Assembly (NCBI RefSeq): GCF_016863475.1 | Contig: NZ_BOOY01000044.1 | Span: 1-52,406, forward strand | DNA from: Spirilliplanes yamanashiensis | GTDB lineage: Bacteria > Actinomycetota > Actinomycetes > Mycobacteriales > Micromonosporaceae | Length of the DNA: 52,406 nucleotides | Direction: 5' to 3' | Part shown: in pieces, positions 32,319 to 41,019 of the stretch | Layout of the letters: every line of letters starts with the position of its first letter | Position numbering within the stretch: position 1 is the first letter of the stretch | Made by a program: the position numbers and the translations under genes | Notes under the pieces: generated by a model | The model's input: the letters and a program-made list of their open reading frames with translations, nothing else | Told to the model about the DNA's origin: nothing | The model's database searches: none

Positions 32319-33116
32319 ATGCGAGGGTTCCGGCACGCCGGCAGCACGATGCGGACCGGCGGCACGGTCGACGCGACCGAGATCCTGGTGCGCGGCCCGG
32401 TCACCACCGACGACATCACCCGCGGTCCCGCGCTGATCGCCGCGATGGTCGCCGGCCGGCCGGTCACGGGGTTGCGGCTCAAGATGGCGGAGTACCGCGA
32501 CGTACCCGCCGTGGCGCAGGTCAACGTCGAGCTGGCGGGCCGCCTGGTCCGCGGGCAGGCCACCGGCGCGTCGGTGCGCCAGGCCGTGCAGCGGGTCGCG
32601 GCGTCCCTGCCCGAGCGGCTGAGCCGGCTGGAGCAGCGCCTCGCGGCCGCCGGGCCGGGCCGGCCGTCGTACGCCGGCGAACGGTGGGAACGGCGTGCCT
32701 GCCGGGTCGTCAGCCCGGCGGTCCGGCCGCTGGGCGGCCGCCGGGCGGTCGTCCGGCACAAGTTGGTGCCGCCGGCCGTGCTGGAGCGCGACGCCGCGGC
32801 GTTCACCATGGACCTGCGGGACTACGACTTCCACCTGTTCGTCGACGCCGCGACCGGCTGCGACGGCGTGCTCTACCGCGCGGCGCCCGGCTACCGGCTG
32901 ACGTTGCGGGGGCCGGCGGCGCCGCCGGTCCGCACGGCGGCGCCGATCGGCGTGGACGCGGAGCCGCCACCGGCGCTGACCCTGGCGGAGGCCGTCCGCC
33001 GGCTCGACCTGACCGGCCACCCGTTCGTGGTGTTCGCCGGCCTGGCCGGCGGCCGCACCGAGGTGCTGTACCGCCGTTACGACGGCCACCTCGGCATCGT
33101 GACCCCGCCGTCCTGA
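32319..33116 (+). CDS. RafH-like ribosome hibernation factor
   Basis: A 265-residue protein. Residues about 15-115 resemble the S30AE (HPF) ribosome-binding domain (TEILVRGPVTTDDI and VAQVNVELAGRLVRGQA). Two S30AE C-terminal-type domains follow: about 145-200 (VVRHKLVPPAVLERDAAA to YDFHLFVDAATG) and 215-262 (LTLAEAVRRLDLTGHPFVVF to VLYRRYDGHLGIVTPP). This matches the DosR-controlled mycobacterial factor RafH (Rv0079) better than ordinary HPF. It would hold ribosomes inactive during hypoxic stasis. ATG follows GGAGGGAGGGG. Its 3' end overlaps the small membrane protein gene by 40 bases. Confidence 0.88.
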   Translation: MRGFRHAGSTMRTGGTVDATEILVRGPVTTDDITRGPALIAAMVAGRPVTGLRLKMAEYRDVPAVAQVNVELAGRLVRGQATGASVRQAVQRVAASLPERLSRLEQRLAAAGPGRPSYAGERWERRACRVVSPAVRPLGGRRAVVRHKLVPPAVLERDAAAFTMDLRDYDFHLFVDAATGCDGVLYRAAPGYRLTLRGPAAPPVRTAAPIGVDAEPPPALTLAEAVRRLDLTGHPFVVFAGLAGGRTEVLYRRYDGHLGIVTPPS

Positions 33117-33343
33117 GCGGCCAGCCGGGCCATGGCGCGCCGGTAGTGCCCGGGCGTGACGGCGCCGTCGATCAGCCCGCGGGCCAGCCTCCCCTCGGTG
33201 GACTGCGGCGGCGCGATGATCGGGCCCAGGCACGGGTCGACGCGCGGAGTCCGGCCGGCCGGTCGTGCGGCGCGCCGGCGGGCCCACCGGTGGAACCAGG
33301 CCTGGGTGAGCACCAGGACGACGAACAGGATCACCCACCACAT
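33077..33343 (-). CDS. Small membrane protein with SHOCT-like tail
   Basis: An 88-residue protein with one N-terminal transmembrane helix (WWVILFVVLVLTQAWF), a basic stretch (HRWARRRAARPAG), and a C-terminal helical motif GRLARGLIDGAVTPGHYRRA, which resembles the short SHOCT-type oligomerisation motif (L-x-G-x-I-x-x-x-E-Y). Function unknown. The ATG at 33343 is preceded by GAGGGGGTGAGG. It is convergent with, and overlaps, the hibernation factor gene. Confidence 0.65.
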   Translation of the reverse strand: MWWVILFVVLVLTQAWFHRWARRRAARPAGRTPRVDPCLGPIIAPPQSTEGRLARGLIDGAVTPGHYRRAMARLAAQDGGVTMPRWPS

Positions 33344-33393
33344 GCCCTCACCCCCTCGACCGCCATCGTCGCCCGGCGGCGCGGGGCCGGGCA

Positions 33394-33407
33394 GGGCCGG
33401 ACGCCCT
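33394..33407. promoter_or_regulatory. DosR-like box (one mismatch)
   Basis: GGGCCGGACGCCCT; read leftward AGGGCGTCCGGCCC followed by TGCCC. It lies between the divergent small membrane protein gene (50 bp away) and the USP gene (106 bp away). Confidence 0.4.
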
Positions 33408-33513
33408 GTCCCGGCCGGGCCTGAGGCCGGGTCGTGCGGCGGGGCCCGGCCGGCCGGTCGCCCCTACCGCCGGATCGGCCGCGAGCGGCACCGTGGAGGG
33501 TGGGGAGGACACC

Positions 33514-34320
33514 ATGGACGACGAGATCGTGGTGGGTGTCGACGGACGGTTCCGGACCCGGGCCGCGGTGTGCTGGGCCGCACGGGAGGCCGCGGCGCGG
33601 CAGCTGCCGGTGCGGCTGATCGCCGTGTACCCCGGCGGGCCACCGGCCGGGCTCACCGGCGCGTTCGACCGGGCGGCGCGTGCCCTCGCCGCGGCGGAGC
33701 TGCTCACCCGCGGCGAGGCGCCCGGGCCGGCCGTGCGCCGCACCGTCGCCCGCGGCGCCGCGGGCGACGTGCTGGTGGCGGCGTCGCGCGACGCGGCGCT
33801 GCTGGTCGTCGGCGGCCGCGGGCGGCCCGGCTCGGTCGGCCACCGCGTCGCCGCCCACGCCACCGTGCCCGTCGCCGTCGTGCGCGGCCGGGACGCCGGC
33901 GGTCCGGTGGTGGTGGGCGCCGACGGATCACCCGCCGGCGAGCGGGCGGTCGCGGCGGCGTTCGAGTTCGCGGGCCTGCACGGGTGCGGGCTGATCGCCG
34001 TCCGGTCGTGGGTGCCCGAGGCTCCGGCCCTCGACGACGACGGCCTGCCGCTGCTGTACGAGCCCGAGGAACGCCCCGCCGTCGAGCGCTGGGCGCTCGG
34101 CGAGACGATCGCCCGGTGGCGGGACAAGTTCCCGAACGTGCCGGTCGAGCCGGAGGTCTCCGGCCGGAACGCCGCGGACGCGCTGATCGCGCTGTCGGCC
34201 GCGGCCCGGCTGGTGGTGGTCGGCCACCGCACGGGCCCCGCCGCCGCCCGGACGCTGGGCTCGGTCAGCCTCCACGTGCTGCACCACGCCCGCTGCCCCG
34301 TGCTGATCACACACGGCTGA
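33514..34320 (+). CDS. Universal stress protein, two-domain, partly degenerate
   Basis: A 268-residue tandem USP starting at the ATG after GGGGAGGA. The domain starts are [13 protein letters not shown] and [14 protein letters not shown]. The nucleotide loops are altered: [16 protein letters not shown] in the first half is too short, and [15 protein letters not shown] in the second lacks the second glycine. ATP binding is therefore doubtful, unlike the USPs at 3115 and 4844. It is followed by the M50-CBS gene 49 bp downstream, echoing the Rv2623-2626c neighbourhood in M. tuberculosis. Confidence 0.85.
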   Translation: MDDEIVVGVDGRFRTRAAVCWAAREAAARQLPVRLIAVYPGGPPAGLTGAFDRAARALAAAELLTRGEAPGPAVRRTVARGAAGDVLVAASRDAALLVVGGRGRPGSVGHRVAAHATVPVAVVRGRDAGGPVVVGADGSPAGERAVAAAFEFAGLHGCGLIAVRSWVPEAPALDDDGLPLLYEPEERPAVERWALGETIARWRDKFPNVPVEPEVSGRNAADALIALSAAARLVVVGHRTGPAAARTLGSVSLHVLHHARCPVLITHG

Positions 34321-34369
34321 CCTTCGGCGGCGCGGTACGCCGTCCGGCACGGACGAGGACGTGAGAGCG

Positions 34370-35539
34370 ATGCGACAGACGATCCGGTTCGGCCGGGTGG
34401 CCGGCATTCCCATCGGCGTGCACTGGTCGGTGTTCGTCATCCTGGTCCTGCTCACGGAGGGGCTGGCCGCCGGCGTTCTGCCGGACGGCGCCCCGGGGCA
34501 CGGCGCCGTGGCCTACTGGGTCACCGCCGCGTTCGTCGCCGCGGCGTTCCTGGCCGCGCTGCTGGGTCACGAGCTGGCGCACTCGCTCGCCGCGCGGCAC
34601 TACCGGGTCGGTGTCCGACAGATCACGCTGTGGCTGCTCGGCGGAGTCTCCGAGCTGGACGGCGACCCGCCGCACCCCAGGGCGGCCCTGGTCATCGCCG
34701 GCGCCGGGCCCGCGGCCAGCCTGGTCGCCGCCGGCGTCTTCGCGGCCGGCGCCACCCTGGCGGCGGCGACGGGCGTGCCCGCGCTCGCCCGGGTGGCGCT
34801 CGCCTGGCTGGCCCTGGTCAACCTCGTGCTGGCGGCGTTCAACCTGCTGCCGGGCGCCCCGCTGGACGGCGGCCGGGTGCTGGCGGCCGTGGTGTGGTGG
34901 ATCCGTGGTGACCGTGCCCAGGCGCTGCGGGCGGCGGGCACGGCCGGCACGGTGGTCGGCGGGGTGCTCGTGGCGGCCGGGTTCGCGGTGGTGCTGGTGG
35001 CCCGCAACCTCGCCGGGCTGTGGTGGATCCTGCTCGGCTGGTTCCTGATCGGCGCCGCGCGGACGGAGACGGCGCAGGCCGCCCTGGCCGGACCTCTCGC
35101 CCGGACGACGGTGGGGCAGGCGATGGGCTCCCCCGCGGTGTGCGGGTACACCTCCCAGAGCGTGTCCGCCTTCGTCGTCGGCGTGGTCCGGCACCAGCCG
35201 CACCGGGCGTACCCCGTGCTCGACCTCGACGGCCGGGTGGCCGGGACGGTGACGGTCTCCGCGCTGCTGCGCGTGCCCGCGGCCCGGCGCCCCGGCACGC
35301 TGCTGTCGGCGGTGCTGAACCCGTCGGCGTCGCGGCGGGCGCTGAACCCCGGCACCACGCTGCCGGACGCCGCGGACCAGCTGACCGCCGCCGGCGGCCT
35401 GATCCCGGTGCTGGCCGAGGGGCGGCTGTGCGGCGTCCTCACCGCGACGGATCTCCGGCATGCGACCGAGGTGGCGGCGCTCGGCGGCATCGTCGACCGG
35501 ACCCGGGCCGACGGCATCCACCCGGCCGCACCCACCTGA
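34370..35539 (+). CDS. M50 (site-2 protease) family membrane protease with CBS domains
   Basis: A 389-residue polytopic membrane protein. The zinc motif is GHELAH (His67, Glu68, His71) in the second membrane segment. The third zinc ligand is in [11 protein letters not shown]. About six transmembrane segments are followed by a CBS pair (residues about 245-385: [37 protein letters not shown]). The same design occurs in DosR-regulated Rv2625c. Intramembrane cleavage gated by nucleotide binding to the CBS pair is likely; the substrate is unknown. I prefer ATG 34370; GTG 34361 is an alternative. A hairpin follows the stop. Confidence 0.9.
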   Translation: MRQTIRFGRVAGIPIGVHWSVFVILVLLTEGLAAGVLPDGAPGHGAVAYWVTAAFVAAAFLAALLGHELAHSLAARHYRVGVRQITLWLLGGVSELDGDPPHPRAALVIAGAGPAASLVAAGVFAAGATLAAATGVPALARVALAWLALVNLVLAAFNLLPGAPLDGGRVLAAVVWWIRGDRAQALRAAGTAGTVVGGVLVAAGFAVVLVARNLAGLWWILLGWFLIGAARTETAQAALAGPLARTTVGQAMGSPAVCGYTSQSVSAFVVGVVRHQPHRAYPVLDLDGRVAGTVTVSALLRVPAARRPGTLLSAVLNPSASRRALNPGTTLPDAADQLTAAGGLIPVLAEGRLCGVLTATDLRHATEVAALGGIVDRTRADGIHPAAPT

Positions 35540-35550
35540 GGACAGCGCGG

Positions 35551-35575
35551 GCCGGCGGCGGACGTCACCGCCGGC
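35551..35575 (+). terminator. Terminator after the M50 gene
   Basis: GCCGGCGG (35551-35558) pairs with CCGCCGGC (35568-35575) around a 9-base loop, 11 bp past the stop. Confidence 0.5.
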
Positions 35576-35717
35576 GGCGCGGCCCCGCGGCCGGCACCGT
35601 CGGCAGGGCTGCGACCTCGTCGTCGGTGATCCGCCGGAAGTCGTCGGAGTACCGGCCGACCGCGCCGAACGGCTCCGATGGCGCTGCGGCGGGACGTGTG
35701 ACGGCCACGCCGTCCAT
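35565..35717 (-). CDS. Possible small protein, 50 residues
   Basis: A short leftward frame with coding-like third positions, containing GRYSDDFRRITDDEVAALPT. I recognise no family. It lacks a clear ribosome site, and its 3' end overlaps the terminator of the M50 gene. It may be a small gene or the tail of a lost one. Confidence 0.25.
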   Translation of the reverse strand: MDGVAVTRPAAAPSEPFGAVGRYSDDFRRITDDEVAALPTVPAAGPRRRR

Positions 35718-35744
35718 CGGCTGACAGGTTGTTCGACGGCCCGC

Positions 35745-35775
35745 GGGCAGGGGCGGCGTGCCGCCACCCCTGCCC
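35745..35775 (-). terminator. Terminator after the LVIVD-repeat gene
   Basis: GGGCAGGGG (35745-35753) pairs with CCCCTGCCC (35767-35775), with an inner GGC/GCC extension. It lies 7 bp past the stop of the leftward gene at 35783. Confidence 0.6.
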
Positions 35776-35782
35776 CTTGCGT

Positions 35783-37162
35783 TCAGCCCACCGGGCCGAG
35801 CTGCGTCTGCGGGTTGAGGAAGGGCTGCCACCGGGCGCCTCGAACAACCCGGTCCTTCAGCTGGAAGGTGTTGAGTCCCTCGGTGATGTTCGTTTCGAAG
35901 ATGCGGCCGTTGTACCAGTAGCTGCCCCAGGCCCCGGCCAGCGTCAGGTTGGCGGGATCCTGCGGGCGTGGGTCCGACCAGGCGACCGTGCGCGGCCTTC
36001 GGGGATCGGTGAAGTCGACGACCCAGGTGCCGGCCTGATAGGCGCCGGTGACGAGGACGTCGCGCCGGGCGGTGGGCACGATGCCGTAGTTGTGGATGGT
36101 GCAGTTCTCGGTGGCAGCCTGCGGCCTGGGCAGCACCCAGGTGCCCAGCAGGCGACCGGTGGCGGTCTCGAAGAAGAAGATGCTCTTGTTGATCGCCGGG
36201 TCGGTCGCCTCGCACTCGGGCGCCACGCCGCCGCCCGGCTCCCAGCCCATGACGGTCACGCGGCCGTCGTAGCTGAACTGGCCGGAGTGCCACGAGCTGA
36301 CACCGGGAACGGTGAAGCTCCGCAGGAACCGGGGCCTGGCGGGGTTGCTGATGTCGAAGACCACCGAGACGTCACCGGCGCACACGGCGAGCCGGCGGCC
36401 GCGGTTGATGAGCACGCCGATGTCGTGACAGTCGTTCGCCACGACCGCGCCTGCGGACCGGCCGAGCGGGACGTCCGCCACGACGCGCGCCCGGTGCGGC
36501 GCGCGCAGCGGCACCTCGACGATCTGGAACTTGCCGTGCTCGGCCGCGCAGCGGTTGCCGAACCGCGTCCTCGGGTACTCGGGTGCCGCGCCGCTGCTGG
36601 ACACGTAGATCAGCACCCGGTCGTTGCGCGGGTCAGGAACCACGGTGTGGGTGTGCGAGCCGCAGTCCGTGCCGACGACCGTGACCAGGTCGCGGGCACT
36701 CGCTCGCCGGGTGTCTCGGACGCGGAAGATCTGGATGCCCTCGAAGCCGCCCGTCTGCGAGAGCACCGCGGGACTGTCGTTGTTGCAGGTCCCTTGCGCC
36801 GTCGTTGCGGTGACGGGGGCGTCGACCGAGCGGAAGACCAGGTTGCCCCACACGCCGACGTCGCCCTGGAACACCCCGCAGTCCACCTCCGACAGCACGC
36901 GCGGGGAGTGGGGCCGGGACACGTCGATGATCCGGAATCCGCCCCACCACACGCCCTGATAGGCGAGCTTCCCCCAGAACGCCACGTCGGTGAAGAAGGG
37001 CTGGAAGAAGTCGGTGGCCGGTCGATTGTCGGCGGTGTGTCCGGCCGGCTGCAGGTTACGGGTCCCCGGGTCGCCGTCGTGTCCGGCACTGCCGGGTGTC
37101 GCCGGTACCAGCAGGGCGAAGATCGCCAAGACCACAACCGCCAGACGTCTGCTCTGTACCAT
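35783..37162 (-). CDS. Secreted LVIVD-repeat protein
   Basis: A 459-residue exported protein starting at the ATG after GGGGAGG. The signal peptide is RRLAVVVLAIFALLVPATPGSA with cleavage near SAG. The mature part shows repeated beta-strand units of the LVIVD type (GGFRIIDVSRPHSPRVL, GIQIFRVRD, SVVFDISNPARPRFL, TWVVDFTDPRRPRTV), which form a propeller-like structure. Conserved histidines (CGSHTHTV, NDCHDIGV, SSWHSGQF, CTIHNYG) and paired cysteines suggest a metal or disulphide-stabilised core. Function unknown. It faces the copper island but shows no copper-specific motif. Confidence 0.82.
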   Translation of the reverse strand: MVQSRRLAVVVLAIFALLVPATPGSAGHDGDPGTRNLQPAGHTADNRPATDFFQPFFTDVAFWGKLAYQGVWWGGFRIIDVSRPHSPRVLSEVDCGVFQGDVGVWGNLVFRSVDAPVTATTAQGTCNNDSPAVLSQTGGFEGIQIFRVRDTRRASARDLVTVVGTDCGSHTHTVVPDPRNDRVLIYVSSSGAAPEYPRTRFGNRCAAEHGKFQIVEVPLRAPHRARVVADVPLGRSAGAVVANDCHDIGVLINRGRRLAVCAGDVSVVFDISNPARPRFLRSFTVPGVSSWHSGQFSYDGRVTVMGWEPGGGVAPECEATDPAINKSIFFFETATGRLLGTWVLPRPQAATENCTIHNYGIVPTARRDVLVTGAYQAGTWVVDFTDPRRPRTVAWSDPRPQDPANLTLAGAWGSYWYNGRIFETNITEGLNTFQLKDRVVRGARWQPFLNPQTQLGPVG

Positions 37163-37269
37163 GCTCGCCTCCCCGAGCCGGGATCGCTTTCCTGTCACGT
37201 TCCTCCCGGTCGAGCACTGAGGACATCGGACGACAAGCGGCGTCGTGCAGCCGGAATTCGCTCAGTGCG

Positions 37270-37682
37270 TCAACCCGCCGCGCCGCCTGCCTGGGCAGCC
37301 GGCCGGAGGCCGTCGAGGGTGACGGCGACCAGGCGGCGCACGGCGGCCTCCGACGGCAGGTCCGCGGACGCTGAGAGCGCGTGGATGCAGTAGGCGGCGA
37401 GTTAGGCGGGCGGGATGTCGTCCCGCCCGTCGCCGGTGACGATGCCGTCGGCGAGCAGGTCTCGGATGAGGTGCTGCAGGTGCCGCGTGGCGTGCGCGAC
37501 GTGATCGCCTCGATGGAGGGCTGCAGCCACGTCGGCCGAGCGCTGGCCGCGCCGGATGCCGGCGTACGCCGTCAGGACGGCAGCGATCCGCCTCCCCGGC
37601 CCGCGGTCAGTCCTTGGCCGGCGACGATGTCCGCAACGGCGTCGAGCGTCGTGTCGCGGACCGAACGGCGGTGCTCCTCAAC
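37270..37682 (-). pseudogene. Decayed TetR-family regulator
   Basis: Read leftward, three segments in different frames or split by stops add up to a TetR protein: an N-terminal helix (HRRSVRDTTLDAVADIVAGQ), a middle segment (RHLQHLIRDLLADGIVTGDG), and a C-terminal segment (LAAYCIHALSASADLPSEAA, then VRRLVAVTLDGL). The frame ends early after GGGSLPS, and an in-frame TAA at 37402-37404 precedes LAAYC, where homologues have a glutamate. The DNA-binding helix-turn-helix is largely gone. This fills the otherwise empty stretch between the LVIVD gene and the CopB gene. Confidence 0.7.
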
Positions 37683-37815
37683 CGTGTCCTTCCAGAGCCT
37701 CGGCAGTCATGACAGGGGAACCGCCTGACGGCATCGCGCCCGGCACCGCGAGCCCCCCGCCCACCGCGAGGTCGCGCCGCGGCGAATCGTGATGGCCGAG
37801 ACACAGCACAGGGCC

Positions 37816-37842
37816 TTTACCGGTACCCCCAGGGGGTATAGT
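37816..37842 (+). promoter_or_regulatory. CsoR-type operator and promoter for the CopB-type ATPase gene
   Basis: TACCCCCAGGGGGTA (37824-37838) is a perfect inverted repeat of the CsoR operator type. It abuts a -10-like TATAGT (37837-37842), with a possible -35 TTTACC at 37816. Binding would block RNA polymerase until copper releases CsoR. The start codon is 21 bp downstream of the -10. Confidence 0.75.
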
Positions 37843-37863
37843 CTCGGATCGGAGGGAGCCACC

Positions 37864-40047
37864 ATGCGACACAGCGACACCACCCATGACACGTCCGGCC
37901 ACCACACCGAGCAGCATCACGGACATGGCGACGACCACGGGCGCTCCGCCGGTCCGGCGACCGCCGCGATGCCCGAGGACCACAACGCGCACGCGGGTCA
38001 CGACATGGACGCGAGCGGCGGCCACGGAGCGCACGGCGGCCATGACAAGCACGCCGGCCATGACCCTGAGGCGTTCCGGCGCAAGTTCTGGCTGAGCCTG
38101 GTCCTGACCGTCCCGATCGTGGTGACGAGCCACATGGTGATGGACTGGTTCGGCTACAGCCTCGACTTCCCGGGGATGAGCTGGGTCGGCCCGGTTTTCG
38201 GCTCAGTCGTCTTCTTCTACGGCGGCTGGCCGTTCCTCGCCGGCGCCGTCAGCGAGATCCGCGACCGCGCCCCGGGCATGATGCTGCTGATCTCGATGGC
38301 CATCACGGTCGCCTACGCGGCCTCCCTCGCCACCAGCGTCGGCGCCTTCGACCTGGACTTCTGGTGGGAGCTCGCCGCCCTGGTCACCATCATGCTGCTC
38401 GGTCACTGGCAGGAGATGAAGGCCATCGGCCAGGCGCAGGGCGCGCTCGCCGCGCTGGCCGCGCTGCTTCCGGACGACGCGGAGCGCATCGCCGGCGACG
38501 GCACCGTCGAGCGGGTGCCGGTATCGGCGCTCCAGGTCGGCGACACGGTCCTGGTCCGCTCCGGCGGCCGGGTCCCCGCCGACGGGCGCATCGTCGACGG
38601 CGCCGCCGAACTCGACGAGTCCATGATCACCGGCGAGTCGCGGCCGGTCTCACGCAGCGTCCGCGACCGGGTCGTCGCCGGCACCGTCGCCACCGACTCG
38701 GCGATCCGCGTCCGCGTCGAGGCCATCGGCGAGAACACCGCCCTGGCCGGCATCGGCCGGCTCGTCGCCCAGGCCCAGGCGAGCAGCGGCCGCGCCCAGG
38801 TCCTCGCCGACCGGTTCGCCGCCATGCTGTTCTACATCGCCACCGCCGCCGCGCTGATCACCTTCGCGGTGTGGTGGGCGCTCGGCGACGTCGACCAGTC
38901 CGTGGTGCGGACCGTGACGGTGCTGGTCATCGCCTGCCCGCACGCGCTCGGCCTGGCCATCCCCCTGGTGATCGCCCTGTCCACCGCCGTGTCGGCCAAG
39001 GCCGGCATCCTGGTCAAGGACCGCCTCGCCCTGGAGCGCATGCGCACCGTCGACGCGGTGCTGTTCGACAAGACCGGCACGCTGACCAAGGGCGCGCACA
39101 CCGTCACCGCCGTTGCCGCCACCGCCGGGCACGACCAGGGCGACGTGCTGCGCTTGGCCGGCGCGGTCGAGGCCGACAGCGAACACCCGCTCGCGCGGGC
39201 GCTGGTCGCCGTGGCGCACGACCGCGGGCTACACGCGACCGCACACGACTTCCGGTCCCTGACCGGCCGCGGCGTGCAGGCCGTTGTCGGCGCCGACACG
39301 TACGCAGTCGGTGGGCCGTCGCTGCTGCGGGAGCTGGGGGCCACCGTCCCGGACGACCTGGCGCAGACGGCGCAGGGCTGGTCGCCGCGCGGCGCCGCGG
39401 TGCTTCACCTGGTCCGGATGCAGGCGGGCCACGGTCCCGAGGTGCTCGGCGCCTTCGCCCTGGAGGACGAGGTCCGTCCCGAGGCGCGCCAGGCCATCGC
39501 CCAGCTGCGCGAGCAGGGCGTCAAGAAGATCGTCATGATCACCGGGGACGCCCGTCCGGTGGCCGAGGCGGTCGCCGCCGATCTGGGCTTCCGGCCCGGC
39601 GTCGACGAGGTCTTCGCCGAGGTCCTGCCCGCCGACAAGGACCGGGCGGTCGCCGAGCTGCAGGCCCGCGGACTGACCGTCGCCATGGTCGGCGACGGCG
39701 TCAACGACGCCCCCGCCCTGGCCCGCGCCGACGTCGGCCTGGCCATCGGCGCCGGAACGGACGTGGCGATCGAGTCCGCCGGCGTCGTGCTCGCCTCGTC
39801 CGACCCGCGCGGCGTCACCGGCGTGATCCGGCTGTCCAAGGCCTCGTACCGCAAGATGATCCAGAACCTCGCCTGGGCCGCCGGCTACAACGTGATCGCC
39901 ATCCCGCTCGCGGCCGGCGTGCTCGCCTGGGCCGGCATCACCCTCAGCCCGGCCATCGGCGCCGTGCTGATGTCCGCCTCCACCATCGTGGTGGCGCTCA
40001 ACGCCCAGCTCCTGCGCCGTGTCCGGCTGACGCCCGACCAGCGATGA
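37864..40047 (+). CDS. copB: Copper-translocating P1B-type ATPase, CopB type
   Basis: A 727-residue copper/silver export ATPase. The first 75 residues form a histidine-rich metal-binding tail (many H-x-H and HH pairs such as HHTEQHHGHGDDHG) in place of a CxxC domain. The membrane metal motif is CPH (Cys358-Pro-His360), which marks the P1B-3/CopB subgroup. It also has TGES, the phosphorylation site DKTGTLTK (Asp402), the HP motif SEHPLARAL, and GDGVNDAPAL. ATG 37864 follows GGAGGGAG; an upstream extension would run through the operator. It is controlled by the CsoR-type site and ends at a hairpin. Confidence 0.95.
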   Translation: MRHSDTTHDTSGHHTEQHHGHGDDHGRSAGPATAAMPEDHNAHAGHDMDASGGHGAHGGHDKHAGHDPEAFRRKFWLSLVLTVPIVVTSHMVMDWFGYSLDFPGMSWVGPVFGSVVFFYGGWPFLAGAVSEIRDRAPGMMLLISMAITVAYAASLATSVGAFDLDFWWELAALVTIMLLGHWQEMKAIGQAQGALAALAALLPDDAERIAGDGTVERVPVSALQVGDTVLVRSGGRVPADGRIVDGAAELDESMITGESRPVSRSVRDRVVAGTVATDSAIRVRVEAIGENTALAGIGRLVAQAQASSGRAQVLADRFAAMLFYIATAAALITFAVWWALGDVDQSVVRTVTVLVIACPHALGLAIPLVIALSTAVSAKAGILVKDRLALERMRTVDAVLFDKTGTLTKGAHTVTAVAATAGHDQGDVLRLAGAVEADSEHPLARALVAVAHDRGLHATAHDFRSLTGRGVQAVVGADTYAVGGPSLLRELGATVPDDLAQTAQGWSPRGAAVLHLVRMQAGHGPEVLGAFALEDEVRPEARQAIAQLREQGVKKIVMITGDARPVAEAVAADLGFRPGVDEVFAEVLPADKDRAVAELQARGLTVAMVGDGVNDAPALARADVGLAIGAGTDVAIESAGVVLASSDPRGVTGVIRLSKASYRKMIQNLAWAAGYNVIAIPLAAGVLAWAGITLSPAIGAVLMSASTIVVALNAQLLRRVRLTPDQR

Positions 40048-40054
40048 GACGTCC

Positions 40055-40080
40055 GGGGCCCCGGTCCCTCCTGGGGCCCC
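40055..40080 (+). terminator. Terminator after the CopB gene
   Basis: Two GGGGCCCC blocks (40055-40062 and 40073-40080) form an 8-bp stem with a 10-base loop, 8 bp past the stop. Confidence 0.55.
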
Positions 40081-40118
40081 AACGCACTGGCCGCTCCCAA
40101 ACGCGCGATCAGACTCCG

Positions 40119-40841
40119 CTAGTCGTCGCCCGCAGCTCGGCGCCGCAGGTGATCGATATAGTCCGCACGGAGCACGCTGCGGCACCGAGGGCGCTTCCCC
40201 GCGTTGATGTCCTGGACATAGCCGGCCAGACGCACGGGGTTCTTGCCGGACCACCCGTGCGCGAGAGCCCAACCCTGCATCGCCTCACCGTTCAACCTGA
40301 TGCCGGCGTCGTGAAGCGCCAGCAGGGTGCTGACGACGTTGTCCTTCTCGAAGCCGGCCGAGATGGTGTTGTTGTGATTCATCGTCCGCGTCAGGCTTTC
40401 CACCGCTTGGACGACCACCGGATCGATGTCGAGGGCGGAGTCGTCCCACGCCGATCCGTCACCGAGAACCGCTGGCCTTACGGCTGACACCCAGGGCCTG
40501 ATCGCTTCATCGTTCCAGGTGATGACACACAGCGCCCGGATGCCGTGCCCGCCGTACTGGATCAGCTTCCCGATGTCTTCCATGTCCGCCCACGCCAGCA
40601 ACACCGGACCCTTGCCACGTGTGAATCCGCCGCCCCTGCCGGTCACATGCTCAACGTCGGAGTGCTGCGCTACAAGGCGCTCCAGCGGGGCGCAATTCCG
40701 CAGGTTCGACTTCTGATAGGTCCAGACGGTCAGCGTGTCGCCGTTCTCCATGTGCTGGCAGCACCAGTCGATCGCCGCGTCTACTCCCTCGTCGTCGTAG
40801 CTGGCGATCGCCGTCGGGTAGTCCACGTGCCGATCAAACAT
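40119..40841 (-). CDS. Hypothetical protein with atypical codon use
   Basis: A 240-residue cytoplasmic protein. I do not recognise the family. Visible features are TLTVWTYQKSNLRNCAPL (a possible nucleotide- or helicase-like strand), GPVLLAWADMEDIGKLIQYG, ALCVITWNDEAIRPWV, and a C-terminal GYVQDINAGKRPRC segment. Alternating short hydrophobic strands and helices suggest an alpha/beta fold. Third positions are clearly less GC-biased than in neighbours, suggesting recent acquisition. It stands alone between two terminators inside the copper island. Confidence 0.72.
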   Translation of the reverse strand: MFDRHVDYPTAIASYDDEGVDAAIDWCCQHMENGDTLTVWTYQKSNLRNCAPLERLVAQHSDVEHVTGRGGGFTRGKGPVLLAWADMEDIGKLIQYGGHGIRALCVITWNDEAIRPWVSAVRPAVLGDGSAWDDSALDIDPVVVQAVESLTRTMNHNNTISAGFEKDNVVSTLLALHDAGIRLNGEAMQGWALAHGWSGKNPVRLAGYVQDINAGKRPRCRSVLRADYIDHLRRRAAGDD

Positions 40842-40970
40842 CTCGCTCCCCTGCTCATCGGGCCTGGAAGGAGACTGTTAGCGCACCCACCGACAGCATC
40901 TGGCTACGTGGCGTTGCAGGGCGACACCTCATTCGCATGGTGGTTGGTCGTAGCGGCCGGCAGACGGCTG

Positions 40971-41006
40971 CGCCGCGCGGGCCCGGCTCACGACGCCCGC
41001 GCGGCG
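40971..41006 (-). terminator. Terminator after the DUF305 gene
   Basis: CGCCGCGCGGGC (40971-40982) pairs perfectly over 12 bp with GCCCGCGCGGCG (40995-41006), just past the leftward DUF305 gene stop. Confidence 0.65.
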
Positions 41007-41019
41007 TACCCGACAAGGA

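Noticed and set aside
35729-37393. Long plus-strand open frame opposite the LVIVD gene
   Set aside because: It is antisense to a protein with a clear signal peptide and repeats, has no ribosome site, and is the usual GC-rich mirror frame.
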